DNA of 64,000 nucleotides from Flavobacterium sp. 270 (GTDB lineage: Bacteria; Bacteroidota; Bacteroidia; Flavobacteriales; Flavobacteriaceae). Below are positions 46,375-53,088 of the stretch, one piece after another. Every line of letters starts with the position of its first letter. The first letter of the stretch is position 1. Location: positions 310,001 through 374,000 of the forward strand of contig NZ_SODM01000001.1 of the NCBI RefSeq assembly GCF_004368785.1, read 5' to 3'. Both the position numbers and the translations under genes were made by a program. The notes under the pieces are model-generated. The model was not told the DNA's origin. It saw nothing but the letters and a program-made list of their open reading frames with translations, and did no database searches.

Positions 46375-47199
46375 ATGAAAACTACAACCAACAGAAATAT
46401 TTTTTTTTATCTTTCCAAAATAAAATTTTTCAAAATGAACCATCTGTTTTCAATAAAAAAGTCATTTTTATACAGCTTCATTATACTGACAAGCTATTTT
46501 CTAGTTTCTTTTCATTTAAAAAACACAGAACAAACCGCAGCTGATAAAATCAAAAAAGTGCTGATTTTTTCTAAAACTAACGGCTTCAGACATGAAAGCA
46601 TTCCTGCCGGAATTGCGGCGATAAAAAAACTAGGACAGGAAAATCATTTTTTAGTAGATGCTACTGAAGACTCTCTGGCAATAAATTCAAAAAACTTAAA
46701 GCAATACCAAGCCATTATTTTTTTAAGTGCGTCTGGCCATGTGTTAGGTGAAAATCAAAAAATGGCTTTACAGAAATTCATACAAAATGGGAATGGTTTT
46801 GTCGGCATTCATTCGGCCACAAACTGCGAACCAAACTGGTCTTGGTACACACAAATGATCGGCGGCATTTTTGACGGGCATCCTGAGCCTCAGAATGCTA
46901 AACTTATAATTGTAAATCATGAACATCTGTCTACAAAACATCTTCCGGCAATTTGGGAACGAAAAGACGAATGGTACAATTTTAAATATTTAAATCCGAA
47001 AGTAAATGTGCTTATAAAAATTGATGAAACTTCGTATAAAGGCGGTAAACATGGCGATAATCATCCTCTGGTCTGGTATCACGAATATGATGGCGGCAGA
47101 GCGTTTTACACAGCTTTAGGACACAGTCCCGAAAGTTACAGTGATCCTCTTTTTGTACAGCATTTACTTGGAGGAATCACTTATGCTATGAGCAAATAA
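46375..47199 (+). CDS. ThuA-domain exported protein
   Basis: 274 residues, or 254 from the internal ATG at 46435, which begins a clean signal sequence (FLYSFIILTSYFLVSFHL) and may be the true start. The ThuA (trehalose-utilisation, glutamine-amidotransferase-like) fold is clear: VLIFSKTNGFRHESIPAGIA at the start, FIQNGNGFVGIHSATNCEPN, and PLVWYHEYDGGRAFYTALGH near the end. Typical Bacteroidota ThuA proteins lie in glycan-use loci but lack a known reaction. A second ThuA protein is at 61708. Confidence 0.85.
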   Translation: MKTTTNRNIFFYLSKIKFFKMNHLFSIKKSFLYSFIILTSYFLVSFHLKNTEQTAADKIKKVLIFSKTNGFRHESIPAGIAAIKKLGQENHFLVDATEDSLAINSKNLKQYQAIIFLSASGHVLGENQKMALQKFIQNGNGFVGIHSATNCEPNWSWYTQMIGGIFDGHPEPQNAKLIIVNHEHLSTKHLPAIWERKDEWYNFKYLNPKVNVLIKIDETSYKGGKHGDNHPLVWYHEYDGGRAFYTALGHSPESYSDPLFVQHLLGGITYAMSK

Positions 47200-47219
47200 A
47201 ATTCCCGAAATTTTATTTT

Positions 47220-47771
47220 TTACGCCAAAATCCGATCCTTTTTCTTGATTTTCTCTACTCCTCTTTCTCTTATTAGTTCTGCTGCATCGAGCATTTTAAT
47301 TAAATGAATATAAAGCATTATCAAATGAGAGTCGGGATCTTCATCATAAGGAGACAAGGAAAGCTCCAGGACTTGACATAGAAATAATTCAAATTCTTTA
47401 AGAGTCCTTACTTCAAATGCTTTTTGAAATACAATAAACGGATTATCGTATTCTTCTTTTGTCAGCGTAGAAAGATGAAAAACCGTTTCGCAGCTTAAAG
47501 AATCTGCCACTTTCCATTTTTTGCTTTTCTTGTTCAGGCAGTAACAAACTTTAATAAAAGATTTGACAACATTATACAAAACAAAAACATCAGAAGGATT
47601 GTCTTGTCTGTAGACTTTTGTTATATAGCAATACATTACCGCTTCGTTTAAATTCTGTTTGTAATAATCAAGATCTCCAAAATCAGAAAAGGCATCAATT
47701 GCCTTAAATGGATTTCCTGCTATATTTCCTGCTCTAAAGCTGGTTTCGAAGGATATTTTATTCTTTTTCAT
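47220..47771 (-). CDS. Hypothetical protein
   Basis: 183 residues, not recognised. No signal peptide or membrane helix; helix-rich with aromatic and charged residues (YKQNLNEAVMYCYITKVYRQ; FVLYNVVKSFIKVCYCLNKK). Ends 21 bases from the convergent ThuA gene and is divergent from the XRE gene at 47952. No paralogue in the window. Confidence 0.65.
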   Translation of the reverse strand: MKKNKISFETSFRAGNIAGNPFKAIDAFSDFGDLDYYKQNLNEAVMYCYITKVYRQDNPSDVFVLYNVVKSFIKVCYCLNKKSKKWKVADSLSCETVFHLSTLTKEEYDNPFIVFQKAFEVRTLKEFELFLCQVLELSLSPYDEDPDSHLIMLYIHLIKMLDAAELIRERGVEKIKKKDRILA

Positions 47772-47858
47772 AGTTAATAAATTTAAAAATAATCCTACAA
47801 AATTGTATAATTTTAAAAGGATAATATATTCAAAACGCGGATATAATATCTGACAAAA

Positions 47859-47889
47859 GGGATATTTTACGGATATTTTTCTATCTTTG
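47859..47889 (+). promoter_or_regulatory. Possible promoter and direct repeat before the XRE gene
   Basis: A -7 box TATCTTTG (47882-47889) matches TAnnTTTG. Just upstream GGATATTTT occurs twice, 11 bp apart (47860-47868 and 47871-47879), where the -33 box would be; no TTG is present. This could be an autoregulatory site. Confidence 0.45.
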
Positions 47890-47951
47890 AAACTCAGGAT
47901 TTTTAGCCCAAATGGCTTTACATTTGAGCCTTCAGAAAACTAATATTCGTT

Positions 47952-48365
47952 ATGGAACAAAAAATACATCAGGGAAGAAACGTAAAACGTTTTAGAGAAA
48001 TGCTTAACATAAAGCAGGAAGCATTAGCATATAATCTGGGCGAAGAATGGAACCAAAAGAAAATTTCTATGCTGGAGCAGAAAGATGTAATTGAAGACAG
48101 TTTGCTGAAACAAATTTCAGCTGTATTAAAAATTCCTGTTGAAGCTTTTCAGAATTTTGATGAAGAGCAAGCTATAAATATTATTTCTAATACTTTTCAT
48201 GAAGGAGCTGTTGCGGTTGGTAACAATTCTGGACATGTCAATACAACTGTTAATCCAATTGATAAAATTGTACAAATACATGAAGAGAAAATCGCTTTAT
48301 ACGAGCGTATGTTGAAAGAGAAAGATGAGATGATGGTTAGGCTTGAGAAATTGATTCGTAAATAA
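47952..48365 (+). CDS. XRE-family regulator with C-terminal coiled coil
   Basis: 137 residues. The helix-turn-helix spans about residues 5-60 (HQGRNVKRFREMLNIKQEAL). The C-terminal 30 residues are a coiled coil (IVQIHEEKIALYERMLKEKD), giving a dimerisation tail. Between them lies a linker with INIISNTFHEGAVAVGNNSG. It is followed by a terminator at 48398. It is divergent from a hypothetical gene. Target unknown; the repeat at 47860 is a candidate site. Confidence 0.85.
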   Translation: MEQKIHQGRNVKRFREMLNIKQEALAYNLGEEWNQKKISMLEQKDVIEDSLLKQISAVLKIPVEAFQNFDEEQAINIISNTFHEGAVAVGNNSGHVNTTVNPIDKIVQIHEEKIALYERMLKEKDEMMVRLEKLIRK

Positions 48366-48397
48366 TTGTTTTTAAAGATATATTAATTTCTAAAAAG

Positions 48398-48420
48398 AGA
48401 GACTTTTAAGTCTCTTTTTG
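48398..48420 (+). terminator. Intrinsic terminator after the XRE gene
   Basis: AGAGACTT/AAGTCTCT stem (48398-48405 with 48408-48415) followed by TTTTTG. Confidence 0.8.
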
Positions 48421-48724
48421 TTTTTCATTGTTTATTCTACTTACGAAGTAAGCAAATAGTTGTTCTTACGCTTAAAAATATTGTTGCGCAATAAATGCGC
48501 ACAACTTTTTTTGTAAAATGTATCTTAGAAATGTTTGCGAGCGAGGGTAAATGGTGCAAAAGCTCGCGTTTTTCGCGAAAAAATGCGTATGAAAAGAGCA
48601 AAAAATGCGCAAAAAACGCGATAAAACTGTGCGTTTTTGCGTAAAAATCAAGCAAAAAATGCTTTGCGAACACTTGTATTTACTGACTTCCGAAAAAAAA
48701 ACATACAATTTGTATATGTATTTT

Positions 48725-48754
48725 TTGTACACATTGCTTACTTTTGTATATTTG
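48725..48754 (+). promoter_or_regulatory. Strong-looking promoter with no obvious ORF
   Basis: TTG (48725-48727), 19 bases, TATATTTG (48747-48754): a full match to the Bacteroidota consensus. The predicted transcript starts near 48761. The preceding 350 bases (from 48420) are low-complexity, rich in GCG, AAAA and TTTT, and hold only short frames that do not look coding. Confidence 0.7.
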
Positions 48755-48760
48755 TACACA

Positions 48761-48845
48761 TCAAGTATAAACAAGAAAACCTCAAATGTGCCTAGGAACA
48801 CAAATGAGGCTTCAAGTCTGATTAGTTAACGACTATCAGCAAAGT
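48761..48845 (+). ncRNA. Candidate small structured RNA
   Basis: Downstream of the 48725 promoter two hairpins lie in a row: CCTCAAATGTG with CACAAATGAGG (48780-48809, 9 of 11 paired, 8-base loop) and CTGATTAGT with ACTATCAG (48818-48839, one bulge, 5-base loop). No convincing ORF or T-rich terminator follows. The transcript would approach the 3' end of the minus-strand ORF at 48849. Extent of the RNA is a guess. Confidence 0.4.
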
Positions 48846-48848
48846 CAA

Positions 48849-49058
48849 TTAGAAAGTATGACGTAGAAAATCCAAAAATGTGTTTGCAGCACTATAAACG
48901 GATTCTTTCGGTATAAATCTAATTAATGAACTAAAGAGATTTAGAATTGTGTTCATTGACACTGAATTTGATACTGCCTTAACCTCAGTATTAACATTTT
49001 TTTTACTCTTAATTTTAACGACCCCTCTGGCGGACTTCTTTTTTTTGTTTTTACCCAT
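48849..49058 (-). CDS. Hypothetical 69-residue basic/amphipathic protein
   Basis: 69 residues: a Lys-rich N-terminus (KNKKKKSARGVVKIKSKK) and a C-terminal hydrophobic helical part (NTILNLFSSLIRFIP, then AANTFLDFLRHTF). A full promoter lies upstream on the minus strand (49247-49218), giving a leader of about 150 bases. An alternative 59-codon frame (48953-49132) overlaps it. Not recognised; not certain to be a gene. Confidence 0.4.
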   Translation of the reverse strand: MGKNKKKKSARGVVKIKSKKNVNTEVKAVSNSVSMNTILNLFSSLIRFIPKESVYSAANTFLDFLRHTF

Positions 49059-49217
49059 GATATAAAATTTATTAAATTATTTCGACATTTAACGCTGTCT
49101 CTACGTTTCTGAATTAGTGTTTTAGTTGACATAACTTTTTGATTAAAAATTAACAATATTAATGTTTGTTGTGTGGTCGAAACCTTATACCTAGTTTTAA
49201 GGGAATTCAACGTGATG

Positions 49218-49247
49218 CAAATGTACGCTTATATTTTAACATTTCAA
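49218..49247 (-). promoter_or_regulatory. Promoter facing the 69-residue ORF
   Basis: Minus strand: TTG (49247-49245), 19 bases, TACATTTG (49225-49218), a full match to the Bacteroidota consensus. It faces the plus-strand promoter at 48725. Confidence 0.6.
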
Positions 49248-49340
49248 AGTTGAATTTTAGTAAATATTTTATTATTATTTAATATTTTTTCACTATATCA
49301 ACCTAAGGGTTTGATTAGTAATTATTTATTAATAAAAAAA

Positions 49341-49378
49341 AGGTCTAAATTATTTTTAAATAATTTAGACCTTTTTTT
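49341..49378. terminator. Perfect bidirectional hairpin terminator
   Basis: AGGTCTAAATTATT (49341-49354) and AATAATTTAGACCT (49359-49372) form a perfect 14-bp stem with a 4-base loop. T runs flank it on both strands. It closes the region 49059-49681, which otherwise contains only the promoter at 49218 and the palindromic repeat at 49444. Confidence 0.85.
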
Positions 49379-49443
49379 TATTTTGAGGGAATCACTTACC
49401 CCGTGCTAGCAAAGATTATCAATTTCTAAAACAGTTTGATCAC

Positions 49444-49554
49444 CGCTGTGCGAAGTCTCCGACTTCGTACCCGCTACTATATTCCGTTTCGATTGTATGA
49501 ATTTTTCTTTGTGTCTAATTGAACCGGGTACGAAGTCGGAGACTTCGCACAGCG
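49444..49554. repeat. Palindromic repeat element, copy 1
   Basis: Two perfect 29-bp inverted arms (49444-49472 and 49526-49554), beginning CGCTGTGCGAAGTCTCCGAC, enclose a 53-base centre. Each arm holds a smaller palindrome GAAGTC-tcc-GACTTC. A second copy lies at 50215. It is preceded by a sequence (GATTATCAATTTCTAAAACA) that recurs near 50382. Not a CRISPR: only two copies and long symmetric arms. Confidence 0.85.
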
Positions 49555-49681
49555 ATGTTTTCCCATAATGATCTTATAAATCAAATATTATTTTCATAAA
49601 ATCATTATAATACATAACTTAGTGTATAAGCAAATTGTACAATTCAATACAATTCTTTTCTATCCTAAAATTATAATGATT

Positions 49682-50198
49682 ATGAGGTTCAGTATTTTTA
49701 TAACAGCATTTCTATTTATAACTATTAGTTCTTGTGTATCGTCAAAAGCATCTGATTTTAAGGAATCGCTCGCTAAGTCAGAACGACAAGCATTTGATAT
49801 TATTCTTGGAAAAGAAGGTTTTGGCGAAAAAAAACTCAAATATCTCATCAACAACGATTATAAAGGTGCTTTAGTTGCTGTGGAGCAACAAGCCAAGGAA
49901 TTTGATAAAATTATAAATGATATTAATATGCTTTCGACTGACGGCAGAAGGTGAACCGCTTAAAAAGGCTTCTGTTGCGTATTATCAAGCTTTGAAAGAA
50001 CTACATGGCTTCGATCGCAAAGAAATAGAACAGCAAGCACTTCTTCAAACACTAAAAAACAACGAATTAAATACTGCCACCGATGATCTTATGACACTTG
50101 CCAAACATAAAAAATCCTTATATACGGCAGTATATAAAAAGGAGGCTCTTCTTCATAAGGCTAATGAGAAGTTTAATGTAGCAAATGGTTTTAAATAA
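49682..50198 (+). pseudogene. Frameshifted lipoprotein gene
   Basis: The first part, from ATG 49682, encodes a lipoprotein signal (MRFSIFITAFLFITISSC) and a helical domain ending DINMLSTDG, then stops at 49952. The protein continues one base out of frame from about 49941 (LTAEGEPLKKASVAYYQALK) to 50198. A single extra base between about 49935 and 49943 restores one frame of about 170 residues, rich in Lys, Glu and Leu. Not recognised. It is flanked by the two palindromic repeat copies. Confidence 0.7.
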
Positions 50199-50214
50199 CC
50201 AAATATCACCCCCC

Positions 50215-50314
50215 CGCTGTGCGAAGTCTCCGACTTCGTACCCGCTACTATATTTCTTTTCGATTGTATGAATTTTTCTTTGTGTCTAATTGAACTCGAG
50301 GACTTCGCACAGCG
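50215..50314. repeat. Palindromic repeat element, copy 2 (deleted)
   Basis: The left arm (50215-50243) and centre match copy 1 at 49444 with two or three substitutions. About 11 bases of the right arm are missing, leaving GACTTCGCACAGCG. Both copies are followed by ATGTTTTCCC. Confidence 0.85.
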
Positions 50315-50476
50315 ATGTTTTCCCCCCCGCTAGCGCGAGCATCTCGCTCGTGCCCACAACGATTATCAATTAATATCAATTTCTAAAACAGTTTGGTCAT
50401 TATCTCCATAATCCTTGCTAAACATTATTTCCAATCTACAGGATTAGTAACAAAAAATAGTAGTTTCTTGACAAAA

Positions 50477-50548
50477 CTACTTTTGAAAACCTTTAATAAT
50501 TCTATCTAATTCTTCTTTCTCTTTTGTATCTCCATTTACACTGTCCAT
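50477..50548 (-). pseudogene. Duplicated 3' remnant of the 50641 gene
   Basis: On the minus strand 23 codons plus stop read MDSVNGDTKEKEELDRIIKG followed by FQK. The C-terminus of the intact gene at 50641 is MDSANGDTKEKEELDRIIKG followed by FKQK. The similarity stops upstream of the ATG. So only the tail of an earlier copy survives. Confidence 0.8.
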
Positions 50549-50599
50549 ACCCGATAGCGCGGATTTGTAATCCCGCAAAGTATATCAAATTAAAAAAGA

Positions 50600-50627
50600 A
50601 AATCCCATTTCTAACGAAATGGGATTT
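50600..50627. terminator. Bidirectional terminator after the 50641 gene
   Basis: AAATCCCATTTC/GAAATGGGATTT, 12-bp perfect stem, 4-base loop, T runs on both sides. A near-copy is at 52021. Confidence 0.85.
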
Positions 50628-50640
50628 TTTAAATTACCTA

Positions 50641-51069
50641 TTATTTTTGTTTAAACCCTTTTATAATTCTGTCTAATTCTTCCTTTTCTTTTGTATCTCC
50701 GTTAGCACTATCCATATCTCTTTGTGATTTAAACCAGTCTAAATTGCTTGTCTTGGTTGTGTGATTCCATATCATTTCCATATCATTCATATATTTATAT
50801 TTAATGTAAATCACTCCATTTTTTACGATATAATCCTGACATTGCCTTTTTAAAACGTACTGTATATTTTTATAATAATATCGAGGAATTTCACTTGAAT
50901 CAGCAATCTTAAATAGTTGATTGTGAAATGTCTCATAGAAAAAAATGGATCTATGTAAATCCTGTCTTGGAACTACAGGACGAAGTTCAACATATCTGTT
51001 TTGCCAATAATAGTAAACTGAAAACAGAAAAGCCAAACTTGCTAAGGCTAAAATTATCTTTTTTTTCAT
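50641..51069 (-). CDS. Hypothetical membrane-anchored protein (possible immunity partner)
   Basis: 142 residues, not recognised. An N-terminal hydrophobic helix (IILALASLAFLFSVYYYW) anchors it; the rest is soluble with many Tyr, Lys and Arg. It begins 3 bases after the stop of the 244-residue gene, so it is co-transcribed. A degraded 3' copy lies downstream at 50477. Small anchored proteins translated right after a toxin-like gene are often immunity proteins, which is the best guess here. Confidence 0.6.
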   Translation of the reverse strand: MKKKIILALASLAFLFSVYYYWQNRYVELRPVVPRQDLHRSIFFYETFHNQLFKIADSSEIPRYYYKNIQYVLKRQCQDYIVKNGVIYIKYKYMNDMEMIWNHTTKTSNLDWFKSQRDMDSANGDTKEKEELDRIIKGFKQK

Positions 51070-51072
51070 TAT

Positions 51073-51807
51073 TTATCTTAATTCAAAATTTATTCCTCCA
51101 AAAAAACCAATTTCAAATGTTTTATTGAAATTCTGTTGCCACTCTCCCCTCATCTCATAAGGTCTTGCCCCGCAATATTTCTCTACTAATAAAGCATCTG
51201 AGTCTTTAACATATCCAAAACTAGGTATGTAAGCATTTGCTCCTTTATGCCAATCATATCTATCCCACCATTTATGTATTATTGAACCGGATAAAACGAA
51301 TTTATCTTTTACGCGAGTAATTACAAAATTAGCTTTTGATGTTATTGTACTTGTTCCACACACATAATATAATTCACGAAAAATCCCTCCTATAAATGTA
51401 CGTTGTAATTCATTCGTGTACTCTTTAAAATCTCCATCTTTAGTTAGAATTTTATCAAAGTTTTGACTTTTAAGTCTGTCTTCAAAACGTTCAACATTCA
51501 CCCTTTCAGCCTCAAGAACTTCATTATTGCCTCTAAGCCAATGAAAATCTATATTTTTTGTAAAGCCACTGCCGTCTAGCCACCATTGAAGGCAATCTGC
51601 TGCCATATTAAAATTTCTTTGCCTAGCTTTCTCAATCATTTCGAGATAGTTCATTTTTAACATCAAAGCTTTATCTCTATCACTTAATTGAAGGTAAAAA
51701 GCTTTTGCTTTTGAACTTCCTTGTTCATTCCAAAAAGGATCTCCAAATAATTTTTTATATTCCGAATACTCTAAATTGCTTTTTGCATTAAATAATTTGT
51801 TCTCCAT
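51073..51807 (-). CDS. DUF6402-like protein (possible toxin/effector)
   Basis: 244 residues without a signal peptide. The C-terminal half reads SGSIIHKWWDRYDWHKGANA, then YIPSFGYVKDSDALLVEKYC, then ARPYEMRGEWQ, which by eye recalls DUF6402, a domain seen at the end of type VI or polymorphic-toxin effectors. The N-terminal half (about 1-110) is helix-rich and not recognised. Together with the anchored protein 3 bases downstream it forms a two-gene cassette. Toxicity is inferred, not shown. Confidence 0.5.
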   Translation of the reverse strand: MENKLFNAKSNLEYSEYKKLFGDPFWNEQGSSKAKAFYLQLSDRDKALMLKMNYLEMIEKARQRNFNMAADCLQWWLDGSGFTKNIDFHWLRGNNEVLEAERVNVERFEDRLKSQNFDKILTKDGDFKEYTNELQRTFIGGIFRELYYVCGTSTITSKANFVITRVKDKFVLSGSIIHKWWDRYDWHKGANAYIPSFGYVKDSDALLVEKYCGARPYEMRGEWQQNFNKTFEIGFFGGINFELR

Positions 51808-52181
51808 AATTTATCTTAATCTATTATAATACCAAGATAAACATAATAATAAAAAAATAAGAATAAAATTACAAAAATATTTAAATTTATAAAATTAAAT
51901 CAGATTTTTACATCACTATCTTAAATTTTTATCCGTACCTACAAGTATATTTTAACAGATTAAAAAGAAAATTCAGTTATTTAGCTATAAGATTCTAAGG
52001 ATCAAGGCTGGCAAAAATCAAAATCCCATTTTGAACGAAATGGGATTTTTTAAGTTCTAATTATTCATTTAAAAAAACCTATAAAAACAAAAAGAATCCC
52101 CAACCAAATAGGAATCAACTCCACAGAAATCTTCGCATTAATAATTGATCTATTGTCAAAATACGCTCCATTATTTTGTTT
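51808..52181. other. Gap upstream of the cassette
   Basis: 374 AT-rich bases between the cassette and the DUF1826 gene. It contains the terminator at 52021 and no further gene or recognisable promoter. Confidence 0.5.
52021..52048. terminator. Hairpin terminator near-identical to that at 50600
   Basis: AAATCCCATTT pairs with AAATGGGATTT; the sequence is nearly the same as the hairpin at 50600, including the trailing TTTTTTAA. The two copies bracket the 50641-51807 cassette. Confidence 0.8.
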
Positions 52182-52880
52182 TTAACAAATCAACAACAAC
52201 CGATACTCCCCTTCATTTTCTATTGGCGCTCTATGAATACAAGGTAGCACTTCTTGTTTTGGATGATCTACGGCAAGTCGCCAAAGATGTCCTAATCCTA
52301 AATTAATAGGTTTTGCGTCTGCGTGTAACTGATAATGCAAATCAAAATAATTTTCTTTCAAAAAACTTTCAAATTCTTCTTCTGGGCCATCATGCAACTC
52401 TTTTAGTTTTGTTCGAATTTCTGGAATCAGAATTTTTTGTTTAGCTTGCGAATTAGAAACAATATCACTTGGTGCTCCGTGATAAGTGCATAAAAAAGTA
52501 TCTGTGGCAATGGGCGAACGATCCACATGAAACGAATACACATCTGTGGATATGAAATCAAATTCATCATCACGTTCATAACATTTCAGTAAATTTAGAG
52601 AAGGCGAAGCACCGAAATCAGTTAATAATTGTAAATCATTTAAAATTATTTCCCTTGCGATATTTCCTTTTTCTGATAGTTGCAGTGCGATTAAATCTTC
52701 GGGAAAAACTTCTGTTATATTTTCTTCTAAAGATAATTGGGCAACAATATCTTTAAAATCGCCATCCAAATTTCTGTGCCAACATAATGCATTCATTTCT
52801 CCCTTAAAATCGGTATTTATAAGTTCAGAAAAAGTAGAAACAATTCCAATTTGCGGGTTGTCAGAAAATGTAGTGTTCAT
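52182..52880 (-). CDS. DUF1826-like protein
   Basis: 232 residues. The pattern YSFHVDRSPIATDTFLCTYHG and the C-terminal CIHRAPIENEGEYRLLLIC match what is usual for DUF1826, a cytoplasmic family of unknown role. No signal peptide or membrane segment. It is monocistronic, with its start 208 bases from the divergent CheB/CheR gene. Confidence 0.65.
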   Translation of the reverse strand: MNTTFSDNPQIGIVSTFSELINTDFKGEMNALCWHRNLDGDFKDIVAQLSLEENITEVFPEDLIALQLSEKGNIAREIILNDLQLLTDFGASPSLNLLKCYERDDEFDFISTDVYSFHVDRSPIATDTFLCTYHGAPSDIVSNSQAKQKILIPEIRTKLKELHDGPEEEFESFLKENYFDLHYQLHADAKPINLGLGHLWRLAVDHPKQEVLPCIHRAPIENEGEYRLLLIC

Positions 52881-53055
52881 AGTATAATAGTAAGAGGCCA
52901 GTACTTCTTGTATTACAAAACTATGTAATTTATTTGCATTTTAATAACCGCTTTTTATCCCATTCTATACATTTAATATATATAACTGCTCTTTTTCTAA
53001 TAAATCTGGATGTCATCAAATTATAAAATATTACTTATTTTATTTTATAAATACT

Positions 53056-53085
53056 TTGATGCTCTATGGTCATTAGCTATCTTTG
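53056..53085 (+). promoter_or_regulatory. Promoter of the CheB/CheR-kinase gene
   Basis: TTG (53056-53058), 19 bases, TATCTTTG (53078-53085). The box ends only 3 bases before ATG 53089, so the transcript either starts at that codon or translation begins at ATG 53098. Confidence 0.7.
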
Positions 53086-53088
53086 AGT

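Larger units (their letters stand above)
50199..50640. other. Repeat-rich gap between the lipoprotein pseudogene and the next genes
   Basis: This stretch holds palindromic repeat copy 2, a second kind of palindrome (GCGAG-cat-CTCGC, about 50334-50346), a duplicated gene 3' end (50477-50548), a third palindrome (GCGGATT...AATCCCGC, about 50559-50576) and a terminator. No intact gene. Confidence 0.7.

Noticed and set aside
48437-48829. Three short overlapping frames in the low-complexity region
   Set aside because: All stem from repeated GCG, AAAA and TTTT runs and overlap each other on both strands.
48953-49132. 59-codon frame overlapping the 69-residue ORF
   Set aside because: Both cannot be real; the 69-residue frame has a more natural protein-like pattern.
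49444-50314. CRISPR array
   Set aside because: Only two copies, long symmetric arms and no regular short repeat/spacer pattern.
50559-50576. Gene terminator at the GCGGATT...AATCCCGC palindrome
   Set aside because: No T run follows and it lies inside the repeat-rich gap; better seen as another REP-like palindrome.
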